DNA of 64,000 bases from the NCBI RefSeq assembly GCF_001905725.1, contig NZ_LIWB01000001.1:434001-498000 (forward strand), in the 5' to 3' direction. Shown here one piece after another: positions 55,843-64,000 of this stretch. Numbering within the stretch: position 1 is the first letter of the stretch; the number at the start of each line of letters is the position of its first letter. The stretch is from Streptomyces sp. CB02400 (GTDB lineage: Bacteria; Actinomycetota; Actinomycetes; Streptomycetales; Streptomycetaceae). The notes under the pieces are model-generated. The model ran no database searches, was not told the DNA's origin, and saw nothing but the letters and a program-made list of their open reading frames with translations. Both the position numbers and the translations under genes were made by a program.

Positions 55843-56961
55843 ATGCGGACCAGATCCGGGCGCGGCACGGCCCGCGGTAGTTCGGCCGACCGGGGCATCG
55901 GTGCCGCGAGCGAGCGGCACGCCGCCGAGGAGACCCTTGACGGCCGCTGGCTCGTCCTCGGCAAGGACGGCAGGCTCACCGCCTACGCCCGCACCCGCGC
56001 CGGGCTGCTGCGCTGGACGGAGACCAGGCCCGGCGGCCCGCACTGGTCGGAGCCGGAGTCCGTCGCCATCCCGGGTCTCACCCATCTGTCGGTGACGCAG
56101 GGCGCGGACACCTATGTCCACTTCCTTGGCCGGCGCGCCCGCGAGGGCGACGGCCCGCCCGCCGTCGACATCGTCCACGCCATCCAGTACCAGACCGCCC
56201 GCCCGGTCACCGAGTGGCGGTCGCTGGGCAATCCGCACAAGGACCGGGAGCGGGCCGCCCGGCTCGGGGCACCGGTGGCCGCGGTGAGCGCGAGCGGCCG
56301 GGTGCACGTCCTCGTACCCAACGCGGGCGGGGGACTGATGCTCCGCAGGGAGGCGGCGAGCGGCAAGTGGGAGCCCTGGGCGGACCTCAAGGGCAGCGGG
56401 GTGCGGGACGGTTTCGCGGCGGTTGCCCATGCCTCCGGTCGTATCGAGGTGCTCGCGGGCAACCGGGCACACGCCATGAGGTGGCGCCAGACGGAGGCCG
56501 ACGGCGACCTGGGCCAGGAACCGAACATCGCGCTGCGGGTGACGCCCGGCACCCTTGCCCTGCTGGAGACGGCACCGGACCGGGCGACGTACTACTGGGC
56601 CGACGAGGAGACGGGGCAGCTCCTCGCCCATCGCCCCGGCGGCTGGGTGGTACCGCTCGGCGGCGCGTCGACCGGTGACAGGATCGCGGTGCTGCGCGCG
56701 GTGCTCGACGGGTACGACTGCACGGTGCTGGCGCACCGGGGACTCGACGGGCAGGTCATGCTCGCCGTGTGCGGCACCGAGAACGAGGGGGCGGGCCTGT
56801 GGTGGTCGCCCACCGGTGAATTCGGTGTGGGAGCACCGGCGCTGGCTCTGGACGGCCACGGCCGGGTCGTGCTCGCGGTGATCGGCCCGGACGGGGCGCC
56901 GCGCGTCGCCCGGCAGGGTGCGGGTCCGGGTCTGTCGCTCGATCCGGCGGTGAGCGTCTGA
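55843..56961 (+). CDS. Propeller-like protein of unknown function (paralogue 2)
   Basis: 372 residues, related along its length to the preceding gene: GRWLVLGKDGRLTAYARTR, ASGRVHVLVPNAGGGLMLRRE, GRIEVLAGNRAHAMRWRQ and ATYYWADEETGQLLAHRPGG line up with blades of paralogue 1. An extra 30-residue Arg/Ser-rich N-terminus is unique. AGGAGGGG precedes ATG 55843. The 157-base gap between the two genes is enough for a separate promoter. The pair appears to be an old tandem duplication conserved in Streptomyces. Role unknown. Confidence 0.7.
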   Translation: MRTRSGRGTARGSSADRGIGAASERHAAEETLDGRWLVLGKDGRLTAYARTRAGLLRWTETRPGGPHWSEPESVAIPGLTHLSVTQGADTYVHFLGRRAREGDGPPAVDIVHAIQYQTARPVTEWRSLGNPHKDRERAARLGAPVAAVSASGRVHVLVPNAGGGLMLRREAASGKWEPWADLKGSGVRDGFAAVAHASGRIEVLAGNRAHAMRWRQTEADGDLGQEPNIALRVTPGTLALLETAPDRATYYWADEETGQLLAHRPGGWVVPLGGASTGDRIAVLRAVLDGYDCTVLAHRGLDGQVMLAVCGTENEGAGLWWSPTGEFGVGAPALALDGHGRVVLAVIGPDGAPRVARQGAGPGLSLDPAVSV

Positions 56962-56966
56962 CGTAC

Positions 56967-57016
56967 GCACGGATGTCCGGCAGGAGGGGAGCTCAGCTCC
57001 TGCCGGACATCCGTGC
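56967..57016. terminator. Bidirectional terminator, 20-bp perfect stem
   Basis: 56967-56986 pairs perfectly with 56997-57016 around a 10-base loop, between the convergent propeller and LCP genes. Confidence 0.85.
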
Positions 57017-57049
57017 GGCGAGGCCCCTGGTGCTTCCGGGGCCGGTGGC

Positions 57050-58171
57050 TCAGGAGGCGCCGCCACCCGTGGCGGGAGACTTCTTGGCCGACTCCGGGAT
57101 GTCCTCGTCCTTGCGCAGCGCCTTCCACAGGTCGTCCGCCTGCGGCTGGGCCGCCACCACCCGGTTGGGGTCCTGGGCGTCGTAGGCCACCGGCAGCATG
57201 ATGGTCTCCATGGAGGACGGGTCGACGCCGTTGAGGCTGCGGCCGAACTCGGCGAGCTTGGTGAGGGAGGCCAGCTCGGAGTCGGTGGTGAGCGCTGAGG
57301 TGAGCTGGTCGGCGATCTTGTAGGTCTTGGTGGGACTGCCGAACAGGTCCTGGCGTTTGATCTCGCTGAGCAGCGCGAGCATGAACTGCTGCTGGAGGCC
57401 GATGCGGCCGAGGTCGCTGCCGTCGCCGACGCCGTGCCGGGTGCGTACGAATGCCAGTGAATCGGTGCCGTTCAGCTTGTGCGTGCCGGCGGCCAGGTCC
57501 AGACCGCTGGCGGTGTCCTTGATGGGCTCCTCGACGGTGACGGTCACTCCGCCGATCGCGTCCACCAGATCCTTGAAGCCGGCGAAGTCGATCTCCATGT
57601 AGTGGTCCATGCGGATCCCCGACATCTGCTCCACCGTCTTGACCACGCAGGCCGGACCGACCTGCGAGTAGATGGAGTTGAACATCACGCGCTCGGCCGA
57701 CGCCACCTCGGAGCCGTCCTGCTTCGAGCAGGCCGGCCGGGTCACGAGGGTGTCGCGGGGGATGCTCACCGCGACGGCCTCCGTGCGGCCCTCCGGTATG
57801 TGCATCACCAGCGCGGTGTCCGAGCGGGCGCCGGCGACCTTGCCGGTCTTCAGCTCGGCGTTGTCCCCGGAGCGGGAGTCGGAACCCAGGACCAGGATGT
57901 TCTGCCCGGAGGTCGGCAGCTTCTCGGGCCGGTCGTCGCCGATCGCCTCGTTGATGTCGACGCCCTTGATGTTGCCGTTGAGGTCGCTGTACAGCCAGTA
58001 GCCGACACCGCCCGCGGCCAGGACGAGCAGCACCAGGCTCAGCGCGATCCAGCGCCAGACGCGGCGTCGTCGCGGTGGCCGGACCGACCGTCGGCCCGAG
58101 GTCGGCCGTCGGCCGGAGGGCGCACGTCTGGACCGGCGGGGGCTCGTCGTCTCCGTCGGGGCGTGCGTCAT
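57050..58171 (-). CDS. LytR-CpsA-Psr (LCP) family cell-wall glycopolymer ligase
   Basis: 373 residues. An Arg/Pro-rich cytoplasmic tail (about 1-40) leads to one membrane anchor (IALSLVLLVLAAGGVGYWLY), then the external LCP domain: NILVLGSDSRSG, SDTALVMHIP, VSIPRDTLV, the HYMEIDFAGFKDLVDAIGGVTV core and FVRTRHGVGDGSDLGRIGLQQQFM. Conserved Arg and Asp residues for pyrophosphate binding are present. LCP enzymes attach teichoic acid-like or capsular polymers to peptidoglycan. ATG 58171 was chosen (GAGG five bases upstream) over 58228. It is divergent from the Stealth gene cluster, whose products could supply the polymer. Confidence 0.92.
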   Translation of the reverse strand: MTHAPTETTSPRRSRRAPSGRRPTSGRRSVRPPRRRRVWRWIALSLVLLVLAAGGVGYWLYSDLNGNIKGVDINEAIGDDRPEKLPTSGQNILVLGSDSRSGDNAELKTGKVAGARSDTALVMHIPEGRTEAVAVSIPRDTLVTRPACSKQDGSEVASAERVMFNSIYSQVGPACVVKTVEQMSGIRMDHYMEIDFAGFKDLVDAIGGVTVTVEEPIKDTASGLDLAAGTHKLNGTDSLAFVRTRHGVGDGSDLGRIGLQQQFMLALLSEIKRQDLFGSPTKTYKIADQLTSALTTDSELASLTKLAEFGRSLNGVDPSSMETIMLPVAYDAQDPNRVVAAQPQADDLWKALRKDEDIPESAKKSPATGGGAS

Positions 58172-58283
58172 GGACCTCGGTCCTCTCTCGTCTGCCGGCT
58201 CGCTGTCCGGGCATGGGATGCAGGGCACGAGTGGGGGGAGAGGCCGGGCCCCGCCGCGGCGATCGCTGCCGAAGCGTTTCCGA

Positions 58284-58289
58284 ACTATA
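58284..58289 (-). promoter_or_regulatory. Candidate -10 element of the LCP gene
   Basis: Leftward TATAGT, a near-consensus -10, 113 bases before the LCP start. The -35 region is poor. Confidence 0.35.
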
Positions 58290-58395
58290 GACCGATTGCC
58301 GGACGAGTCGGATGGTGGCCCTGGAAACCTCCCCGATGTTCGACGTTCAACCGCATGTCAGGGAGCCATGTATTTTCTGTCATAAGTGATTGCTG

Positions 58396-58425
58396 TTGAC
58401 AGCTATCGGGACCATTGGTGACACT
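58396..58425 (+). promoter_or_regulatory. Promoter of the Stealth gene cluster
   Basis: Consensus TTGACA (58396-58401), 18-base spacer, GACACT (58420-58425). About 190 bases of leader precede the first coding start; I see no known riboswitch in it. The whole 58172-58616 gap is otherwise empty. Confidence 0.55.
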
Positions 58426-58616
58426 GTGGCGGTCCTGTGAAGGTTGAATCAACGGTGTGGACCGCGCCGGCCGGTGTGCCGGTGCCGGATGTGGTCGTGA
58501 ATCGAGCCGGGGGGCACGAGGGCTCACGGCCACCAGTGCTCACTGCGGCATGTCCCGGGTGAGGAGAGGGTGGGTGACTGTGCCGCTGCATGCGTCGTCC
58601 CGTGAGGGGCAGTGGC

Positions 58617-60245
58617 GTGACGACCGTATCTGACTTCCCCGCCCAGCGGACGGCCAGGCCGGACGATTCGCGGCGGGGCGGTGGTGCCGGACCGCGGCGT
58701 GCCGCCGCGACCGCGCCCACGACGTTCACGGCCGAGCACGGCGACGTCTACGTCGAGCCGGGGCTGACGCCGCTGGCGGCCCGTGAGGCCAACCGCTCGG
58801 CGCTCTCCGCCCTGCTGAACGCGGTCGGCGTCCCCCACTTCGCCGTCCGGGGCACGGTCGACCACGGCACGGTCCTCGGCGTCGCAGAGGAGGACCGGGA
58901 ACGCGTGCTGCAGGCGGTGTTCCGCGGGCTGGGCCAGTTCCCGGGCCATCTGTCCGTCGTAGACCCGGACGCGCCCCGGCCCGCCAAGCCGGTCTCCTCG
59001 CGCGACCCCCGGGCCTGGCGGGAGGTCGCCGATGCGCGTGTGCTCCAGATCAGCTGGTACCGCACCGACCCGGGCCGGCACCTGTTGCTCCAGCACGAGT
59101 ACGGCTGCGCCATCGAGTTCTGGCAGCAGCACGGTACCCACCTCGTCGCCCCCCGGGCCAACCGGGCGACCTGGGCCGTGGCGGCCGACGGCGGGAACGT
59201 CATGGGCGCCGCCCGGCTGTTCAGCCGGTTCGTCTCGGACTGGACCCCGGGGCACCTCGCGCCCGCGCTGCCCACCCGGCCCGAGTTCCTGGTGAACTGC
59301 GCGGACGACATCGCCTTCGCCGTCGACGCCGTCTACACCTGGGTCGACGGCAACGACCCCGTCTGGGCGGAGCGCAAGGCCCGGGCGAAGGGTGAGGTCT
59401 ACCATGCGGAGTCGGCGAGTGACGCCCGCTTCATCAGCCGGGACGAACTGCGCTACTCGGTACGGTCCATCCACATGTTCGCGCCGTGGATCCGGAACAT
59501 CTACGTGGTCACCGACGACCAGGTCCCCGCCTGGATGCGTGAGGACGTGCCCGGGATCCGTATCGCCACCCACCGGGAGATCTTCCGCGACCCGGAGGAT
59601 CTGCCGACCTTCAACTCGCACTCGATCGAGAGCCAGCTCCACCACATCGAGGGGCTCGCCGAGCACTTCCTGTACTTCAACGACGACATGTTCATGGGCC
59701 GTCCGGTGGCCCCGCACGCCTTCTTCACCCCGAACGGAACGGCCCGCTACTTCCCCTCGCGCAACCGCATCCCGCAGGGTCCGGTCGCCGAGACCGACAC
59801 CCCGGTGGACGCGGCGTGCAAGAACAACCGGGCCTTGCTGCACAAACGTTTCGGCAAGGTGATCACCCAGCCCATGGAACACATCCCCTACGCCCTGCGC
59901 CGCTCGGCGATGGAGGAGGCCGAACTCGAGTTCCCCGAGGCGTGGGCGCGCACCTCGGCCAGCAGATTCCGGGCCATGACCGACCTGTCGCCCACCTCGT
60001 CCTTCGCCCTGTACTACGCAGCGCTGACCGGGCGGGCACAGCCGGGATCCATGCCCTTCACCTACCTCCAGCTGGCCGTATCGGACCTGGCGGACCGACT
60101 GCAACGGCTGCTCGACGGCCGGGACCAGGACACCTTCTGTCTCAACGACGCCTTCTCGACCCCCGAGGACATCGAGGCGCAGCAGGAACTGCTGGACGAC
60201 TTCTTCACCTCCTACTTCCCCACCCCCAGTCCTTTCGAACGATGA
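58617..60245 (+). CDS. Stealth-family polysaccharide phosphotransferase (copy 1)
   Basis: 542 residues. The Stealth conserved regions are all present: VDAVYTWVDGNDPVW, RDELRYSVRSIHMFAPWIRNIYVVTDD, the LPTFNSHSIESQLHHIEGL segment and HFLYFNDDMFMGRPV, followed by PYALRRSAM. These proteins transfer hexose-1-phosphate to grow phosphodiester-linked capsule or wall polymers in the cytoplasm. A roughly 200-residue N-terminal region (AREANRSALSALLNAVGV; CAIEFW) is shared with the next two genes. GTG 58617 has GAGGGG eight bases upstream; ATG 58590 is possible. Start of a four-gene unit. Confidence 0.9.
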   Translation: MTTVSDFPAQRTARPDDSRRGGGAGPRRAAATAPTTFTAEHGDVYVEPGLTPLAAREANRSALSALLNAVGVPHFAVRGTVDHGTVLGVAEEDRERVLQAVFRGLGQFPGHLSVVDPDAPRPAKPVSSRDPRAWREVADARVLQISWYRTDPGRHLLLQHEYGCAIEFWQQHGTHLVAPRANRATWAVAADGGNVMGAARLFSRFVSDWTPGHLAPALPTRPEFLVNCADDIAFAVDAVYTWVDGNDPVWAERKARAKGEVYHAESASDARFISRDELRYSVRSIHMFAPWIRNIYVVTDDQVPAWMREDVPGIRIATHREIFRDPEDLPTFNSHSIESQLHHIEGLAEHFLYFNDDMFMGRPVAPHAFFTPNGTARYFPSRNRIPQGPVAETDTPVDAACKNNRALLHKRFGKVITQPMEHIPYALRRSAMEEAELEFPEAWARTSASRFRAMTDLSPTSSFALYYAALTGRAQPGSMPFTYLQLAVSDLADRLQRLLDGRDQDTFCLNDAFSTPEDIEAQQELLDDFFTSYFPTPSPFER

Positions 60246-60260
60246 GACGGAGTTCATGAC

Positions 60261-61883
60261 GTGTCCCATCCGACGTCGATGAGCTCCGCGGCCCACGTCT
60301 ACCGGCGGTTCGTCCCCCAGCCGGTGCGCTCGGCGGCAGCGACCACGCTCCCGGCGGGCGTGCGGCGCAAGGTCAAGGGCGGCCTCGCACGCACCCTGAG
60401 CCGCCGAGAGGCCCGACTGCACCGCAAGGCCCTGCGGCGCGTGCGCCGAGCGGGGCTCGGACAGTCCGAACGCCGTACGCAGGCACCCGACGGCAGGGTC
60501 GCCCACGTGCACACCGGCCTCACCGTCGACCTCGCCCGCCGGCTCGACCACGACCTGGTCACCCACGCGCTCGACACGGCCGAGGTTCCCTGGTTCGCCG
60601 TGCCCGCCCTGGACGACCGCCGGCTCTGCATCGCCGTGGAACAGCGGGACAAGGGCACGGTGCGCCGGGTGCTGCGCGCGCTGCTGGAGGAACACACCGG
60701 CTACGTCGTCTCCGTCTCCCCGTCCGCGGGCGACACCCGTGAGATCCCGGGCAGCCACGTCAGGGCGTGGAAGAACTACGGCAAAGCCAAGGTGATCCGC
60801 CTGACCTGGCTCCGCACCGATCCCACGGAGCACCTGTGGCTCGGCGAGGACCAGGGCATCGAGATCGAGTTCTGGACCACCAACACCGACCTGCCCCACG
60901 AACGGCTCATCGGCCCACGCCCCAACCGGGTCCAGCGCGCGGTACCCGCCGAAGCACCCGGCATCGAGATCGGCCTCGACCGGCTGTCCGGCTACTGCGA
61001 CATCGACGGCGACCTGGAGCCGACGATCACCCTGGAGAACTTCGACGTCGTACGGCTGGAGGAGATCGCCTTCCCCGTGGACGCGGTGCTCCTGTGGCAG
61101 CACCCCACGCCATGGGGCGAGGAGCTGCTGCGCGCCGCCCTGCGGTCCCTGCACCAGTACGCGCCGTGGGTCGACGTCGTGCACGTCGTCGCCCAGGCGG
61201 AGCCGCCCGCCTGGCTGAAGGCGGACGAACGGCTCAGCGTTGTCCGCGCCCGGCCCGGCGCCGAATGGCAGCTGGACCAGCTCCCCGACGTGGCCGACCA
61301 CTTCCTCCTGCTGCGTCCCGGGGCGCTGATCGGCCGCCCGGTACGTCCCTTCGACTACTTCACACCCAGCGGCGGAACCCGTCCGCGGCGCGGCCCGTGG
61401 AACGCGGCGGAGTCCTTCACCGAGTGGGTCCGTGCCGGCTACTCCGCCACGGGCCGCCTCACCGGGCACGGCTACGCTCCGGGCCCCCAGCCCTACCGGG
61501 CCGACACCCTCACCCGGCTCGCGGAGACGGGCGCGCGCCCGCTGCCCGTCGCGGACGACCAGCTCCTGCCCGCCGTGCCGGGAACCCACCCGATGGACGG
61601 CATGGTCCACCACTTCGGGTACGTCGCCGGCCTCGCCGACCCGTCGGGAGAGACCTCGGTGGCGCTGCACGCGGCACTGCCCGGCATCGGCACCCGCCTG
61701 GAGCGGCTGCTCGTCCGCCGGGACCTGCAGCAGCTGCAGTTCTTCGGGCTGGGCACCGGGGAAGCGCGAACCGGCGGCGGAACCCAGACCGTCGTGCGCT
61801 TCCTGCACCAGTACTTCCCCGTCCCCAGCGTCTTCGAGCACGACCGCCCGGGGACCTCCACAGATCCGGACAACCACTCGTGA
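60261..61883 (+). CDS. Degenerate Stealth-like protein (copy 2, probable pseudoenzyme)
   Basis: 540 residues, alignable by eye with both flanking Stealth proteins: shared IEIEFW, GPRPNRVQRAV, FPVDAV, YAPWVDVVHVV, PPAWLK, DHFLLLRPGALIGRPV and the tail QYFPVPSVFEHD. Yet TWVDGND is replaced by LWQHPTPW, the NSHxIESxLHH segment is missing and NDDMF becomes RPGAL. All putative catalytic motifs are lost while the frame stays open and codon usage normal, so it is probably a selected non-catalytic partner rather than a decaying pseudogene. GTG 60261 has GGAG eight bases upstream; its stop overlaps the next gene. Confidence 0.8.
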   Translation: MSHPTSMSSAAHVYRRFVPQPVRSAAATTLPAGVRRKVKGGLARTLSRREARLHRKALRRVRRAGLGQSERRTQAPDGRVAHVHTGLTVDLARRLDHDLVTHALDTAEVPWFAVPALDDRRLCIAVEQRDKGTVRRVLRALLEEHTGYVVSVSPSAGDTREIPGSHVRAWKNYGKAKVIRLTWLRTDPTEHLWLGEDQGIEIEFWTTNTDLPHERLIGPRPNRVQRAVPAEAPGIEIGLDRLSGYCDIDGDLEPTITLENFDVVRLEEIAFPVDAVLLWQHPTPWGEELLRAALRSLHQYAPWVDVVHVVAQAEPPAWLKADERLSVVRARPGAEWQLDQLPDVADHFLLLRPGALIGRPVRPFDYFTPSGGTRPRRGPWNAAESFTEWVRAGYSATGRLTGHGYAPGPQPYRADTLTRLAETGARPLPVADDQLLPAVPGTHPMDGMVHHFGYVAGLADPSGETSVALHAALPGIGTRLERLLVRRDLQQLQFFGLGTGEARTGGGTQTVVRFLHQYFPVPSVFEHDRPGTSTDPDNHS

Positions 61884-63640
61884 GCACAGGCAACCCCGAG
61901 GCGTCCGCCGCGGTCGGGGTCTACCGCAGCCTGGTCCCGGCCGGCCTCAGACGTCGTATCGCACGCCGTGTCCCCCCGCGGCTGCGCATGGTGCTCAAGC
62001 ACGTGCTTCGCCGACTGCACGTGTTCTCCCTGGCACCCCGGCTGTTCCGCGGCGTCCGGGCCCGCCGCCGCTGGCCGCACCTCTTCGGCGAGGGAGAGCG
62101 GCTCGCCGCGCTGGCCGGACACGGAGACCGGATCGCCCTCGTCCGGCCCACCGTCTCACCGCTCGGTCTGCGGGAGGCCAACCTCGAACTGGTCGTGACC
62201 GCACTGGAGGAGGCGGGCATCGACTACTTCGCGATCCGCGGGGCCTCCGACTTCCGTTCTTGCCTCGCCGTTTCCGAGGCCGACCGTGATCGGGTCGGCA
62301 GGGCGCTGGAACGCTGCGCCGGGCACAGCCCCGTGTATCTGCGGGCCTGCCGTGGGGAGACGCCACAGGGCAGGGCGGCGCTGGCGGGCTCGCGCCCCGG
62401 CCGGCAACTGGCCCGGCACGCGGCCGTACTGCGGGTCGGCATGGTGTGGAGTGATCCCACCGGCACGCTCGTGCTCGGCCTGGAACACAGCTGCGACATC
62501 GAGTTCTGGCGACCGGAGGACGGACGCCTCGTGGCGCCGCGCCCCAACCGCGTCACGGAGGACGTGTCACCGCACGAGGCCCGCGTCACCGTGCCGGTCA
62601 GCCGACTGACCGGCTTCGCCGCCCTGCACACCCGCCGCACCCGCTCGGTGCGCACCCTCCAGGCGTGCGCCGACCCCCTGCCCGAGGACGTCCGTTTCCC
62701 CGTCGATGTCGTCTACACCTGGGTCGACGGCAACGACCCCGCCTGGCAGCAGCGACGCAGCGTCTACGGGGGCGGCTACCACACCGAGTCGGCGAACGCG
62801 GCCCGGTACATCAGCCGCGACGAACTGCGCTACTCCCTACGGGCCCTGGAACAGAACGCCCCCTGGGTGCGCCACGTCTACGTGGTGACGGACCGGCAGC
62901 GTCCGGCCTGGCTCAACGACAGCCATCCGCGCCTGACCGTCGTCGACCACTCCGAGATCTTCGCCGACCCGGCCGCGCTGCCCACCTTCAACTCGCACGC
63001 CATCGAGAGCCGCCTGCACCACATCAAGGGCCTCGCGGAGCACTTCCTCTACCTCAACGACGACATGTTCCTCGGCCGCCCCGTCACGCCCCAGGATTTC
63101 TTCCTGTCCAACGGCATGACCCGGACCTTCTTCTCGCCGTCCCAGGTGCCCCGCTGGGACTCCAGCCCCGTGGACCGGCCGGTCGACGCCGCAGGGAAGA
63201 ACAACCGGCGGCTGCTCCTGGAGAACTTCGGCACGGTCATCGTCCAGAAGCTCCGGCACGCGCCCTACGCCCTGCGCCGCAGCGTGCTGCAGGAGATCGA
63301 GCACGAGTACCGGGAAGCGCACTGGCAGACCTCGCACAGCCGGTTCCGCAGCCCCACCGACATCTCCATCCCCTCCTCGCTGTACCACTACTACGCCTAC
63401 TTCACCGGCCGGGCCGTGCCGGCCGACATCAAGTTCGCCTACCTCGACCTCGCCAAGCCCGAGATCCAGCGCCGGCTGGGCATCCTGCTGGCCCGTCGCG
63501 ACCGGCAGGCGTTCTGCATCAACGACACCCTCTCCGACGGCAACGACACCGACCGCCAGACGGCGATGCTCGGCGCGTTCCTCGAGTCCTACTACCCGGT
63601 ACCCAGTCCCTTCGAGCGGAAGGAGCGCGAGGTCAGGTGA
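61880..63640 (+). CDS. Stealth-family polysaccharide phosphotransferase (copy 3)
   Basis: 586 residues with the full Stealth set: VDVVYTWVDGNDPAW, RDELRYSLRALEQNAPWVRHVYVVTD, LPTFNSHAIESRLHHIKGL and HFLYLNDDMFLGRPV. The N-terminus is longer and Arg-rich (about 20-75) before the shared region with YFAIRGASDF and CDIEFW. The start at GTG 61880 overlaps the previous stop and its stop overlaps the GT4 start, giving tight coupling. It likely polymerises a sugar-phosphate backbone together with copy 1. Confidence 0.9.
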   Translation: MSTGNPEASAAVGVYRSLVPAGLRRRIARRVPPRLRMVLKHVLRRLHVFSLAPRLFRGVRARRRWPHLFGEGERLAALAGHGDRIALVRPTVSPLGLREANLELVVTALEEAGIDYFAIRGASDFRSCLAVSEADRDRVGRALERCAGHSPVYLRACRGETPQGRAALAGSRPGRQLARHAAVLRVGMVWSDPTGTLVLGLEHSCDIEFWRPEDGRLVAPRPNRVTEDVSPHEARVTVPVSRLTGFAALHTRRTRSVRTLQACADPLPEDVRFPVDVVYTWVDGNDPAWQQRRSVYGGGYHTESANAARYISRDELRYSLRALEQNAPWVRHVYVVTDRQRPAWLNDSHPRLTVVDHSEIFADPAALPTFNSHAIESRLHHIKGLAEHFLYLNDDMFLGRPVTPQDFFLSNGMTRTFFSPSQVPRWDSSPVDRPVDAAGKNNRRLLLENFGTVIVQKLRHAPYALRRSVLQEIEHEYREAHWQTSHSRFRSPTDISIPSSLYHYYAYFTGRAVPADIKFAYLDLAKPEIQRRLGILLARRDRQAFCINDTLSDGNDTDRQTAMLGAFLESYYPVPSPFERKEREVR

Positions 63641-64000
63641 AGATCTCCTTCCTCATCAACAACATCTACGGCATCGGCGGCACCAACAGAACCGTCATCA
63701 ACCTCGCCGAGGCCCTCTCCGTCCACCACGACGTGGAGATCGTCTCCGTCTTCCGGCGTGCGAACACCACCAAGTTCGAGATATCCCCGCGCATCACGGT
63801 CCGGGCCCTCGTCGACCTGCGTCCCGGGTCGGCCGACCGCAGTGCCGCGGGCAGCAAGGAACCGAGCGAGGTGGTCCCCCGCCAGGAGGAGTTCTACGCC
63901 CAGTACAGCCGGTTCACCGACGAGCGCATCATCCGGGAGCTGAGGAAGACCGACGCCGACGTGGTCGTCGGCACCCGGCCCAGCCTCAACCTCTTCGTCG
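63637..64000 (+). CDS. GT4-type glycosyltransferase (partial, 3' end missing)
   Basis: 121 codons are visible and open to the window edge. The N-terminus KISFLINNIYGIGGTNRTVI is the usual GT-B start with the glycine loop of GT4 enzymes; DADVVVGTRPSLN fits the first Rossmann domain. GTG 63637 overlaps the Stealth stop (GTGA). It probably adds sugars to the same cell-envelope polymer. Confidence 0.8.
   Translation, partial: MKISFLINNIYGIGGTNRTVINLAEALSVHHDVEIVSVFRRANTTKFEISPRITVRALVDLRPGSADRSAAGSKEPSEVVPRQEEFYAQYSRFTDERIIRELRKTDADVVVGTRPSLNLFV

Noticed and set aside
60261..61883. Calling the degenerate Stealth gene a pseudogene
   Set aside because: Frame is intact, start and stop are coupled to neighbours and codon usage is normal, so a functional non-catalytic protein is more likely.

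Overview
The window is high-GC actinobacterial chromosome, almost certainly Streptomyces. Evidence: strong third-position GC bias, frequent GTG starts, GTGA/ATGA stop-start overlaps, and a gene order that I recognise as the S. coelicolor neighbourhood around SCO5998 to the SCO6020s (HTH-fused MurA homologue, aconitase, ngcEFG, rok7B7, xylFGH, dxs, amino-acid permease, LCP protein, Stealth proteins). Species cannot be fixed from sequence alone. I saw no tRNA, rRNA, CRISPR array, insertion sequence or attachment site.

Layout. (1) 2-4644: a tightly packed five-gene accessory operon, cut at the left edge: NAD-binding reductase/epimerase, archaeal-type S-adenosylmethionine synthetase, a divergent nucleoside-diphosphate-kinase-like protein, an SDR and a PHP-domain phosphatase. 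Its product is unknown. (2) 4745-9642: divergent HTH-MurA and aconitase, whose control regions carry two related palindromes and an iron box. (3) 9678-11478: an EACC1 plus caspase-like effector pair, a probable biological-conflict module. (4) 11511-27837: polysaccharide degradation. This holds a cellulose-active-type LPMO behind a CebR box, an acetyl-xylan esterase divergent from an ABC importer/GH39/DUF624/GH42 operon, a GH67 alpha-glucuronidase and a secreted GH92 mannosidase. (5) 28010-36673: sugar uptake and its regulator, ngcEFG (chitobiose/GlcNAc), rok7B7 and xylFGH, with strong hairpins separating each binding-protein gene from its membrane or ATPase genes. (6) 36748-40409: dxs and an APC permease. 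(7) 40458-54119: the most striking region. A leftward six-gene operon oleA-oleB-oleC-oleD-acp-fabF stands divergent from a 2488-residue single-module, fully reducing type I polyketide synthase. (8) 54142-58171: small NYN/PIN-like protein, two paralogous propeller-like proteins, LCP ligase. (9) 58396-64000: three Stealth-type phosphotransferase genes, the middle one degenerate, and the start of a GT4 glycosyltransferase.

How the genes work together. Region 4 breaks polymers outside the cell, imports oligomers and finishes them inside; region 5 adds chitin- and xylose-derived sugar uptake under a ROK regulator. In region 7 the PKS plausibly makes a reduced acyl chain on its ACP. OleA would join two acyl chains head to head, OleD reduce, OleC close a beta-lactone and OleB decarboxylate it to an olefin, with the free ACP and KAS II as shuttle or starter machinery. 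A dedicated iterative PKS coupled to a full OleABCD set is the best candidate here for an undescribed pathway.
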